Shown here: in pieces, positions 46,455 to 56,154 of the stretch
Position numbering within the stretch: the first letter of the stretch is position 1
How the letters are laid out: each line of letters begins with the position of its first letter
Origin: Bombyx mori
Lineage: Eukaryota; Arthropoda; Insecta; Lepidoptera; Bombycidae
Assembly (NCBI RefSeq): GCF_030269925.1
Contig: NC_085107.1
Location: 11,222,001 to 11,286,000, forward strand
Direction of reading: 5' to 3'
Length of the DNA: 64,000 nt
Notes under the pieces: model-generated
Told to the model about the DNA's origin: nothing
Databases searched by the model: none
Seen by the model: the letters and a program-made list of their open reading frames with translations, nothing else
Made by a program: the position numbers and the translations under genes

Positions 46455-48237
46455 TTATGTAAAACTTTTGAGACTGCGAAGTTGTAGTGAGTACTTGGCA
46501 ATATTAGCTATTGCAAGTTCTTACGTCAACTGTTATGAAAAAAATGTTTTTGATTATTTTGTTATTATTCGTTTTTGTTTATTTCAATAAGGTTTGATAA
46601 GTATTTTGTTGTTTTATTTTAATTTAAGAAATAATTAATTCACATATAAAACCGACTTACAGTAGCTAGAAGTCATTAACTTTTAGTTTTAGTTTATAAA
46701 TAATATATAATGTTATATAACTACCGACTCTCACTTGTTTTAATTAATATACATATTAAGTAATCCAAAACATTCAATTTTTCTTACAGTAATTATGTAT
46801 GAAGGATAATATGGGCTAATCAACATAACCACTAACTAATTCCAACTAAAATGCCGTTTTCCCAAAATATTGAATATGTCACTTAATGACTTCTTGCAAT
46901 AAGCCGACGATATATCCATTATTGTTTGTAGAGATATCTTGTGTCGCCTCCGACTCTACTACCGATCATGGCCACATCAATTTAAATCATTTACTTATTG
47001 CCTTGCAGAATTTTTATCTTTGTAATGAGTACTTACGCATGGTTTGTTCTTTAAATAAAATACTAATATTACTTTTATTATTTATTTACACATTTTATAC
47101 ATCCAATTTGAACAAGAATTCAATTATATGTAGATGTTTTACCGATATCCCTATTGTTTTGAGAATAATTATTTTCTGGGCGATACAAAACGATAATCGT
47201 TTTCGCATGACACATCGCGACTATAAATTCCCGAGAAACAGTATTGTGCAAATTCACCCGAACTTCTGATGCTTTTGTGTGTACGTCACATATAGGTTCC
47301 TCAGTTAACAGCATCATATAGGAGAAATTAAATAAGGATGTGAGCAAAATTTCTGAACTTTTCATACATGGTGCCTTTTTCACCTAATTTCGAGACCACG
47401 TTTTAAATTCCATATTCCTCTTAATTCCATTCTTTTAAAATATATTTATTTACTGTATTCAAATTTATTTCTATAAATAACGTTGTTATGATAATTTATT
47501 GTTTTTATCAACAGAAATTTCTACTGAGTATGTTTAACAATCATATGTGTGTTACCGAGAAACTTTCGTGTTAGTATTATGGCAGAACGACGAGTTAACG
47601 ACACATCTGATCTTAAGTTTGAAGTCTTAATCGCTGTCACAATTGCAATTTCACCATTCTGGGCGATGATAGAAAAATAATAACTCAACAACAAGTCGAC
47701 GAAGCATATTTGATCTTATGATTAATAGACATGTAACTTATTCAGATCTCTGACTTAAAAAAATACATCAGAAAGGGTATTTATTGTTACTTACTTACTT
47801 AGTTAGTTTTTGTTTACACTAAACATCTGTAGTATTATTAATATGAACTTGCTTAAGTTTCACATTCAAATTGTTGCTAGAATAAATTTTTGTAATAAAA
47901 TATTTGATTTAGGAACTAGAAATGTGTGCGATATACATGTTTTCCTTGTTTAATTTAGGAACGGGCACCAATGTGCGTTGTCGCTAAATTGTGGCTAAAT
48001 TTAGAGTTGATTTGTACGAGTAGAAACAAAAGGGATTCAGAAATAACCCAAATTGTTAGAGACACACTGACGAGATAACGACAGTAACCCAGCTTCTTCT
48101 TGCCACATTAAAGTGTATCCTTCAAATCTGATGTCCTAATTGGACATTATTGAAATTGTTTTGATTGTATGAAGCAATAGGTTTGCCTTAAATTTGTATT
48201 CAATTCACGAATTTTCACTTTACATTCGTAGGGAATC
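46455..48237. other. AT-rich stretch
   Basis: No supported gene. The 127-residue plus ORF at 46886-47269 has AT-driven composition and no family signature. Confidence 0.35.
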
Positions 48238-48745
48238 CGTTCTAGTTTCCAGTGTTTTGTACTAGTTTCAAAACATTACGAGGTTGAAGCATAGTCCTTA
48301 GATTTATATACACCGAATTACTTGTTGTGACTGTCTGATTTGTTAACACAAAGCTTAAAATGCTAGGGCTACAAACTTGAAATTTTGGCAGATAATTGGT
48401 ACCTTTTATGTCGTAAGCTTCCACTAAAGAAAAATTTATGGAAAATTCACCCCCGAGAAGTTAAAATAATATTTATTGGTTGAAAGTTCGTCATATTCGA
48501 AGTAGCATAATTGAAGCTAAATGTAAACCTACCTATATTAGAGATTCTATCAACTTTAACCATAAGAGGGTGAATTAGGGATAGAAAGATCATCACTTTT
48601 AAAGAAGCATTGAATTCGATAATTAAGCTTTTTGTATAAAAAATGCTGAGAATGGTATTATAAAGAATACATATTTAATTACTATAATCTACTTTCAGCA
48701 CAATATCAAGATTCACCCGTGTGAAGCCGGGGCGCGTGTCTCTAG
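48238..48745 (+). mobile_element. Helitron-like element (family H4), left end uncertain
   Basis: The right end is gtgtgaagccggggcgcgtgtctCTAG followed by T. This GC-rich, hairpin-prone tail with terminal CTAG/T is a common form of lepidopteran Helitron 3' ends as I know them. The body (ctagggctacaaacttgaaa, gaaagttcgtcatattcg) is repeat-like. I could not fix the 5' TC terminus. Confidence 0.45.
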
Positions 48746-48749
48746 TATT

Positions 48750-50196
48750 TAATAAAGGCATTTGCTAAATATGCAATGAATAATACAGTAAGTGGCTTTT
48801 AGTGGTAACGAAGTACAGGTCAAACATGGTGACAAATGCTTTTCCTCGCATGGCAGCACGTAATAATTTATTTAGAATGAGAACCACCTACTGCAGTTTC
48901 GTATTGATCGTGTTTTTTCATAGTGCAATGTGCTTAGGTACTTAAATTTTATTTCCCCATCTCACACAACTCACAATAAATATATGCATTACTTTTAATA
49001 TTTTATTTTTTAAAGTGTCGTTATTCTCAACGAGAGCTATGTAAATTTATTATATTCAAGGATTTAGAATGGGTCCCGTTGTAATGATGTACAATTTGGA
49101 TAAAGTACGTGCGTTCGAAGAAATTACTAGGGAACTACCGTTTCTAAAAAAAATTAAGTAATAAGTGAGCTTTCGTTTAAAACACATATATTCATAAACA
49201 CTACGAAACATATTTCAATTGTTTACTTTCCCTTTCATTCATACGTTCGTAATGAATGGTTTGCTTTAAAAATTTACTCGTAATTTAAAGTAAATATGTA
49301 ATTCTGAAAAAAATCCACGACTTGTTCTTTCCAAAATGGCGAACATCGTGGGCTGCGTTTGCGTATCTTTCCCATTTCGAAGGTTGTCAGTTGTGCAACA
49401 TTCGAGAGTCGGATCTGTGACCAATTTTTTTAAGAACAAAGGATTTTGTTCGCACCGTGCATCAGCAACACGTTTTTGAAGCCCAACATAAATAAATATC
49501 TACTTCTTACAAAATGTACCTACATAATTATTATGTACACATTTAATTTATTATTAAATTAAGATGAAGAAGGAACTTTATTCTTTCGAAAAATCATCTG
49601 TATAGTCCATAAATCACGCGTATTGCTTCATTTTCAACTTTCATTTTTAAGATCCGAATATGGCGTCACTATTTAAATTCAGTGTTTAGTATTTTCCAGA
49701 ACTACATTATTCTTCTTAACCGTTTAGTATTCAGAGTGTACACATTCGAAGTTGCCCTTTGGCGAAATTGAATTTCAATTTATCTTGGTAAGTAGGACAC
49801 GGCACTCGCGCGTGTTGCAATACACGTACCAATGAACGTGTTTCACAGAGACATCATATGGCTTATGTAAAGTGTACAGATCCTTGTGGGTTTTTTATTT
49901 CTATATATCATCGTGTATAATGCAGTTCAAGTTTTACGTTATTATTATAATAAATACACGTTGGTATTGCAAAAAGGAAATGTAAACATAAATGTTTTGT
50001 AGTGGTGTGTGAATACGCGCGGATATCCGGACCAGTACCAACGTCATTCCCATTTCAGCTGCTTCGTTGATAATTAATATTTGCAATTTTAAGGTTCGAT
50101 TGTTAACAATTATTAAGTAATTAAATTATTTAGAAATAAGAACCTCTACGCGTTTCAAAAAATAAAAATTGTCACAAGATTGGTAATTTAGAATAA
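48750..50196. other. AT-rich stretch
   Basis: No transposon recognised. It contains the short plus-strand ORF called separately at 49336. Confidence 0.35.
49336..49479 (+). CDS. candidate small ORF or first coding exon
   Basis: A 47-residue frame starts at ATG in an ideal insect start context (ccaaaATGG) after a pyrimidine-rich leader (ttgttctttcc). The product (MANIVGCVCVSFPFRRLSVV, SVTNFFKNKGFCSHRASATR) is basic, with hydrophobic and hydroxyl residues and no acidic residues, as in a mitochondrial targeting sequence. The surrounding DNA is GC-richer than average. No clear donor site is visible, and I recognise no family. It may be the start of a gene continuing right, a retrocopy fragment, or chance. 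Confidence 0.2.
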   Translation: MANIVGCVCVSFPFRRLSVVQHSRVGSVTNFFKNKGFCSHRASATRF

Positions 50197-50609
50197 CTAG
50201 AGGTCCCGCAGTAGTCGAAATTCGACTATAATTAATTGGAATTGTAAGTTTGTACACTATTATGGTTGTACTTCTATAATCACAAATTTCGCCAAGACTA
50301 CACTATAAAAAAATATTAATAAAGACAAACAATATTTAATCTATTCTCAATTTGACCACAGACGTCAAGAACAAAAGTTTGACAATAAATAGTATGCATG
50401 CATGTGTGCGTCAAATACATGGTATGTAGTGTGTGTAATGTTTTCTTTATTGATTTAATGTATCTTTTATGCATTATTTTAAAAAAATATTAGCATTGTG
50501 CACTTCTTCTCTATATTCTCTATAAGTGTAGAAAATTTCATACTACTCCGTCCGCGCAATTTTCGTAAAAAGGGATACAAAGTTTTTGCTTCACGTATTA
50601 ATATATAGA
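50197..50609 (-). mobile_element. Helitron-like element (family H1), best-preserved copy
   Basis: On the minus strand it starts A/TCTATATATTAATACGTGA. It ends with the palindrome tagtcgaa/ttcgacta, then 11 bases, then CTAG/T. All the hallmarks of a Helitron are present: 5' TC, 3' CTAG, a hairpin just before the 3' end, and insertion between A and T without target duplication. The length of 413 bp and absence of an ORF mean it relies on an autonomous Helitron elsewhere. Confidence 0.8.
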
Positions 50610-50610
50610 T

Positions 50611-51170
50611 AATTTGAAAAGCTGACATCTAGAATGATTCGAAACTCGATGCCAACAATGTAAAAATTGTTTTCAATTCAAAATATATTTTAATACAAAT
50701 ATACTGATAAATTTTGAATTTTCTTGATATATAATTTAATTTTGTAAAATAAAACTAAGGTCGCTGCTCAGGATATTGTTATAAATATTAAAGCTCGTAG
50801 CTTACTCGTTACCTAAACATTTCATGCGACCTTGTTAGAATTAGGCAATGTTGCCACAGATCAACTAATAGTTACAAGGTAGCTTGTTTATTATTCCTTT
50901 TACGTTTGCCGTTCCGAATACATTATCAAAGGAAGAAAATTATTAATACATACGAAGTTGTGCATTTGGTGTCGCGGCAACACCCTCTGGCCTTACTTAT
51001 TGCAACACTGCTACGAAACAGTGAAAGTATCGATTTTTAACAATCCAGTGAATTCGTTTAGAGTATAAAACTTTAGCATCTATGTATATTTAAAGCTAGA
51101 ACTTTATTTTGTCGCAGATCAGTAATTACATTATATATGAATCTTTCCATGGTATAATGTAATTAATTTT
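50611..51170. other. AT-rich stretch
   Basis: No feature recognised. Confidence 0.4.
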
Positions 51171-51179
51171 TGGTTTATT

Positions 51180-54100
51180 ATTATTATTAGATTTTTTGTT
51201 TTTATTATTATTATTTATTTATATTTATTTAAAATCTTATTAATTACATAATATTTTTTAAAAAAGATATTAAAAATACAATTTTTAAAAAACACTATAT
51301 AAAAATAGATTGCCGCTGATGGCGGTGTCTACGACACAAGCCACCAGTGGTTAGGACTCCAGATTGAGAAACCTCCTCACAATGCGTGCAGTATCAAGGA
51401 TAACTGCTTTCTGTATTAGGCCCTTAACCCAGCTGGATAACGAAAGTTTCTTAAGATGTTGATCGAAACTTTTCGCTATCAAGCCGTGTACCGATACAAC
51501 TATTGGAACAATGATGGTTGAATCAACATGCCACATGGCGGTAGTCTCGTGGGCCAGGTCTAAATATTTTATTAATTTGTCCTTTTCTGCCTTCACGAGG
51601 TTCTCGTCATGAGGAATGGTGACATCAACCAACACTGCTCGACGCGCAGATCGATCTATTATCACAATATCAGGTTTATTGGCAACAATATACCTATCCG
51701 TGATAATAGATCGGTCCCAGTAGAGCGTAACATGACCATTATCAAGAACTGGTTGAGGTTGGTATTGGTAATAAGGTACAGCAGAATCAAGATAACCATA
51801 TTTCAGAGCAAGTTGTTGATGGATAATCCTAGCCACTTGGTTATGTCTATGCAAGTACTCGCCGTTAGCAAACCGAGAACAGCCAGAAACAATATGTCTA
51901 ATAGACTCTCCCGGACGGTGGCATGCCCGACAAATGTCGACCGTCCCATCCTTTAGTATATATTTCCGGTAGTTGTTCGTCATGATAACTTCGTCCATAA
52001 TTGCAAAGATAAAACCTTCAGTTTCCCCAAAGAGGTTACTGAATCGTAACCAGGCTACGGAAGCTAATTGGTCTACATCAGGCCCTGTGAGAGCCCGGTA
52101 GAACCTACCGTGTAACTCCTTGCTCCTCCATACAGTTATGCGATCTGAAATACTCTCTACCTTCAGCCTCTTCCAATTCCCGTTAGCTAAGGATAGCGGA
52201 GTTAGCCCCTTATCGACTGCAACGACATCCCGATACATATTCACGTTCATCTTAAGGAAATATTCCCTAAGGTTGTATATCTCTCGGTTATGTAGATCCT
52301 TGGCATTCAAAATACCACGACCCCCACATTTCCGAGGAATATACAACCTCATTACAGACGAACGTGGATGATGCATTCTGTATGCCGTTAACAATCGTCT
52401 GACTTTTCTGTCCAGTACGTCCAGCTCTGATTGCGTCCACCTTAGTATGCCAAAGGAATATGTTAACATAGGCATGACCCAACCATTAAACGCTCGGATT
52501 TTGTTTCCGCCTGATAAATGGCTTTTTAAGACCTTTATAAGACGACCAAAAAACCGATCTCTAAACGATTGTTTCATATCTGCGTCAACAATATTCAGCA
52601 CTTCAAACATACCAAGGTACTTGTAAGTTTCCGATTCACAAAGAGACTTGAGGACCACACTATGGTTAAGTAGTAAGCAATCTGAGCTTACAACTTTACC
52701 TCTCTGTACATCTATGAACGCACATTTATCAACACCAAATTCCATCCCAATGGCTTTACTAAAATTGTCGGTTATTTTAAGTAAACTCATTAAGTCTGGT
52801 TTTTTGGAAGCAAATAATTTGAGATCATCCATGAACAAGAGATGTGATATAGCCTCAGCTCCTCTGCGAAGTCGGTAGCCTAGCGTTGAATCTTTAAGTA
52901 ATGTACTTAAAGGATTAAGCGCCAAACAAAACCACAAAGGACTCAGACTGTCGCCCTGAAAGATACCCCGCTTAATCCTTATTAAATTCGGGGCAGCAGA
53001 AGAAGTCATCTGACCTGGTTGACTAAGAAACGTAGACCATTGACCCATGCATGAGCTAAGAAAGGAGCATAGTATGGGATTTATTTTATATAGCTCTAAA
53101 ACTCTCATTAGCCATGTATGAGGCACAGAGTCATACGCTTTCTTATAATCAATCCAAGCCATATGAACGTTCCTCTTACTCCGCCGAACTTGTTGAGTAA
53201 TGGTCATGTCAATGAGTAGCAAATCTTTTGTACCTCGAGACCCTGCCTTACATCCATTCTGATTAGGTGATAAAATGTTATTATTAAAAATGTGATTTTG
53301 AATTTTGATTCTCAAAATGGATGTAAGTAGCTTATAGATAGTAGGTAAGCATGTAATTGGTCTGTAATTCTTGGGATCCGAGGTATTGCCAGATTTATAA
53401 ATCAAATAAGTGATACCAGATGTCATGAAATCTGGGAGTGATCCCAACTCAAGGGCCTGTTGGAATTGAGCTGCCAGGCGTTCATGTGAACTTCGGATCC
53501 ACTTGATCCAGTAACTGTGCAGTCCGTCCGGTCCCGGACTTTTCCAATTTGGCATCGAACGTACTGCACGAGAAACATCAACGGCGGAAATTGTTATTGA
53601 ATCCATCTCTTTATACGATTCACATTCCCGCCTGACAGTTTGTATCCATTCCCCTTCAGAGTGACCAATGGGTATCGACCAAATATTATTCCAAAATGTT
53701 GACATGTCCTCTTCGTTGACATTGTATGGCTCATCGGTCACTTGGGATTGAGACGACTCCCAGTTTCTGTATACACTTCTTTGATCTCTTTGGAAAACTC
53801 TATTCAAATGGTATCGCTCAGATCTTAGACGATACCGACGAATACGGCTTGCCCAAGCATAAACTTTTTGCTTCCAGAAGTCTATGCGCTCAATAATACA
53901 GGTCATGTATTCGTTTGAGCTTATTCCAGTTCCGGCAAAGGCCTGATCGACGAAACACATAACCCGTGGACGAGTATTTCCTTTCTGGAAGCACATAAGC
54001 TTTGCTATAAGAATCCTGGCCCTATCAATTCGCTTCTCAATTCTGCACTGCCATTGTGGTTTAGTAGGGGGTCGATAGGCTGTCTGGGTTAAGTTTGGAG

Positions 54101-55105
54101 ACTTAACCTCAGCTACACGACAAACCGCTACCGCACCGCAGTATAGAAGTGAGTGCGTATCAATTAGATCTGTACTTGATTCTAAATAGGGTTTTAGAAT
54201 AGAGTCCAGGGCCCCTACAAGCGAAACATTACGTCTATGCATAGGCAAACGTGGTAATCGTGGTCTAGAGCAGGCGGAGACTAACCTATATTCTTGAATA
54301 GAATCCTCCAAAGCACTACTCAAACGCTCATAGTCCTGGTTACTTGCACAAACCTGTTCTTGAATTTCCTCATCGTGTTGTATTATTGGGGCGACGGTGT
54401 CAGTTACCACTTGGTTTTCTTGTGGTTCGATGGGAACAGGTAGCGCTTCGTAGCGTAGTCGATCAAGAAGAGACTGGTCCAACAGCCTAAGCCGCTGGAT
54501 AGCCCTCACCTGATCTGACAGTCGTTGTGTCGAAACATTCACGGTCGGGCACAATGTCTGAAACACAGAAAACATTTTTGAGCGATACGCAGAAAGGTTG
54601 GTTTCTCCCTCCGTAGCCTCATAGTACGCTCGCATGACATTCATATTTATATTTTCGTTCCAACGCATGCGAGAGCGCACTACACCACTGGTAGCGGGGA
54701 CCGTAGACGGGGCATTTCGCCTCGTTGATCCCAAGCGTGCCAATGGTGGGCGGCCCCGGCGCACAGGTCTTGGCGGCGCAGGGGACGGCTGTGTTTCGTC
54801 GCTGGATAAACTTTCAATTCTCGTCGGACTTGGAGAGCCATCCGACGAACACGACGGAATACATGGTGATGTTCTTTGTGCGCCACAGGTCACCTGTCTA
54901 CACTGTCGACTTGGGTTTTTCCTTAATGCAGTTGTCGTCGACATGGACGTGTCACATTGCAGTTTTCTTTAAATTCTTTATTTTCATTTTTGCATCCAAC
55001 TTTACACTTTCTCTTTTTGTTTTTATCATTTTTAAAATTTAATTATTTGTATTTTTTCTGTAAATATTTGTAAAAATTTTTTATTTTTATTATTATTATT
55101 ATTGC
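51180..55105 (-). mobile_element. apparently complete R4/Dong-type non-LTR retrotransposon
   Basis: A single long ORF (51351-54944) is bounded on both sides by TAA-repeat sequence: attattattatt at about 51178-51216 on the 3' side and attattattattatt at 55087-55104 on the 5' side. Elements of the Dong lineage are known from silkmoth to insert into TAA repeats. About 150 bases lie beyond each end of the ORF. The exact boundaries cannot be fixed because target and element ends are both TAA-like. Confidence 0.75.
51351..54944 (-). CDS. R4/Dong-type retrotransposon polyprotein (reverse transcriptase and restriction-like endonuclease)
   Basis: This is an intact 1197-residue ORF that copies the element's RNA into DNA at a nick made by its own endonuclease (target-primed reverse transcription). 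The N-terminal third is basic and Ser/Pro-rich. The reverse transcriptase spans about 465-800: WKSPGPDGLHSYW (467-479), NYRPITCLPTIYKLL (526-540), WIDYKKAYDSVPH with the first catalytic aspartate (597-609), RGIFQGDSLSPLWF (659-672), and FMDD with the other two (704-707). A cysteine-histidine knuckle follows at C1005, C1008, H1017 and C1022. The endonuclease motif KPD (1090-1092) with D1107 is the PD-(D/E) site of the R2/R4/Dong group. There are no stops or frameshifts. The start is the first ATG, shortly after the 5' TAA repeat. It may be active, but a competent promoter is not shown. Confidence 0.92.
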   Translation of the reverse strand: MSTTTALRKNPSRQCRQVTCGAQRTSPCIPSCSSDGSPSPTRIESLSSDETQPSPAPPRPVRRGRPPLARLGSTRRNAPSTVPATSGVVRSRMRWNENINMNVMRAYYEATEGETNLSAYRSKMFSVFQTLCPTVNVSTQRLSDQVRAIQRLRLLDQSLLDRLRYEALPVPIEPQENQVVTDTVAPIIQHDEEIQEQVCASNQDYERLSSALEDSIQEYRLVSACSRPRLPRLPMHRRNVSLVGALDSILKPYLESSTDLIDTHSLLYCGAVAVCRVAEVKSPNLTQTAYRPPTKPQWQCRIEKRIDRARILIAKLMCFQKGNTRPRVMCFVDQAFAGTGISSNEYMTCIIERIDFWKQKVYAWASRIRRYRLRSERYHLNRVFQRDQRSVYRNWESSQSQVTDEPYNVNEEDMSTFWNNIWSIPIGHSEGEWIQTVRRECESYKEMDSITISAVDVSRAVRSMPNWKSPGPDGLHSYWIKWIRSSHERLAAQFQQALELGSLPDFMTSGITYLIYKSGNTSDPKNYRPITCLPTIYKLLTSILRIKIQNHIFNNNILSPNQNGCKAGSRGTKDLLLIDMTITQQVRRSKRNVHMAWIDYKKAYDSVPHTWLMRVLELYKINPILCSFLSSCMGQWSTFLSQPGQMTSSAAPNLIRIKRGIFQGDSLSPLWFCLALNPLSTLLKDSTLGYRLRRGAEAISHLLFMDDLKLFASKKPDLMSLLKITDNFSKAIGMEFGVDKCAFIDVQRGKVVSSDCLLLNHSVVLKSLCESETYKYLGMFEVLNIVDADMKQSFRDRFFGRLIKVLKSHLSGGNKIRAFNGWVMPMLTYSFGILRWTQSELDVLDRKVRRLLTAYRMHHPRSSVMRLYIPRKCGGRGILNAKDLHNREIYNLREYFLKMNVNMYRDVVAVDKGLTPLSLANGNWKRLKVESISDRITVWRSKELHGRFYRALTGPDVDQLASVAWLRFSNLFGETEGFIFAIMDEVIMTNNYRKYILKDGTVDICRACHRPGESIRHIVSGCSRFANGEYLHRHNQVARIIHQQLALKYGYLDSAVPYYQYQPQPVLDNGHVTLYWDRSIITDRYIVANKPDIVIIDRSARRAVLVDVTIPHDENLVKAEKDKLIKYLDLAHETTAMWHVDSTIIVPIVVSVHGLIAKSFDQHLKKLSLSSWVKGLIQKAVILDTARIVRRFLNLES

Positions 55106-55898
55106 TTTTGTTTTAGTCCTAGATTGTAGTTATTATTTTTATTTAATTCTAGTATAAATGAAATGTTAATGCAGTGGTAATGAAGTGTAATATGGATGCA
55201 AAATCTGAAGTAAATGAAATAAATAAAATAAATAAATTGCAAAATCGATTCTATAATTTTACGTGTACATATAATGGGCTTCAAATATTTTTTTTGAGAT
55301 TTAAATATCAAATCTTATTATCATTGCTATATGAGTAAGTTAGTTGCTTAGTAATAAAACTTGAAACGTGATCGGTAATTTCAGTCGCAATGTTTTCTCC
55401 TTACGTACTGACAATTTTCTTGTGATTAAGTCTAGGGAGCATTCATTTATACCCACGCATTTCGAGTAGATATATAGGAATGGCAAATTAACTACCATTT
55501 CGTCTATTACATAGTGTGACAACACGTGAGGTAATTCTTTCATGATATGTCTTTACGTCTTAAAATTAACACTATGAAAACGTATTTGTCGCCAGGTAAT
55601 TCGGCACTTTCGATTGTTTTCTTAACAGCTCGGCACCGTTTCTCCAAACAGCCTTGTGCCACTTCCACATGTGTTGTATATTTGTGCGTCTGCCTGCACA
55701 TTTCGTATTAATCAACATACATATTATCGATCTGTTGTAAGTAGGTACGTCTCAAAATGAATAAATTGTATGCAATGTTTTATTATCCATCCAATATCCT
55801 CCTACGAAGCAGCCGTGTAATATGTAGGCACAGTGGAACTGACTTTTACAATGTAATTGAGACTTCGGTGTTGTCTCAAGATGGATGACGGCATTAAC
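55106..55898. other. AT-rich stretch
   Basis: No gene seen. The small minus ORFs at 55099 and 55340 have no domain signature. Confidence 0.35.
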
Positions 55899-56150
55899 TT
55901 TTTTTATTGCTTAGATGAGTGGACGAGCTCAGAGCCCACCTGGTGTTAAGTGGTTACTGGAGCCCATAGACATCTACAATGTAAATGCACCACCCACATT
56001 GAGATATAAGTTCTTAAGTCTCAGTATAGTTACAACGGCTACCCCACCCGTCAAAACCGAAACGCATTACTGCTTCACGGCAGGAGTAGGCAGGGCGGTG
56101 GTGCGGTGCACCTACAGGTGCGGACTCACAAGAGGACCTACCACCAGTAA
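55899..56150 (-). mobile_element. 5'-truncated SINE family S1
   Basis: The A/T-rich tail is at the left, and the body is complete to ctaccaccagtaa. The head is missing. A short duplication (gcggtggtgcggtgcacc) has crept into the region near 56100. Confidence 0.82.
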
Positions 56151-56154
56151 AAAC

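Noticed and set aside
51351..54944. Possible endogenous retrovirus or LTR element
   Set aside because: There are no LTRs, protease, integrase or envelope. The PD-(D/E) endonuclease and TAA-repeat target identify an R4/Dong-type LINE.
54634..54972. 112-residue plus-strand ORF opposite the retrotransposon N-terminus
   Set aside because: It is antisense to the intact 1197-residue ORF, whose motifs are unambiguous. The same holds for the small ORFs at 51609, 52120, 52648 and 54725.
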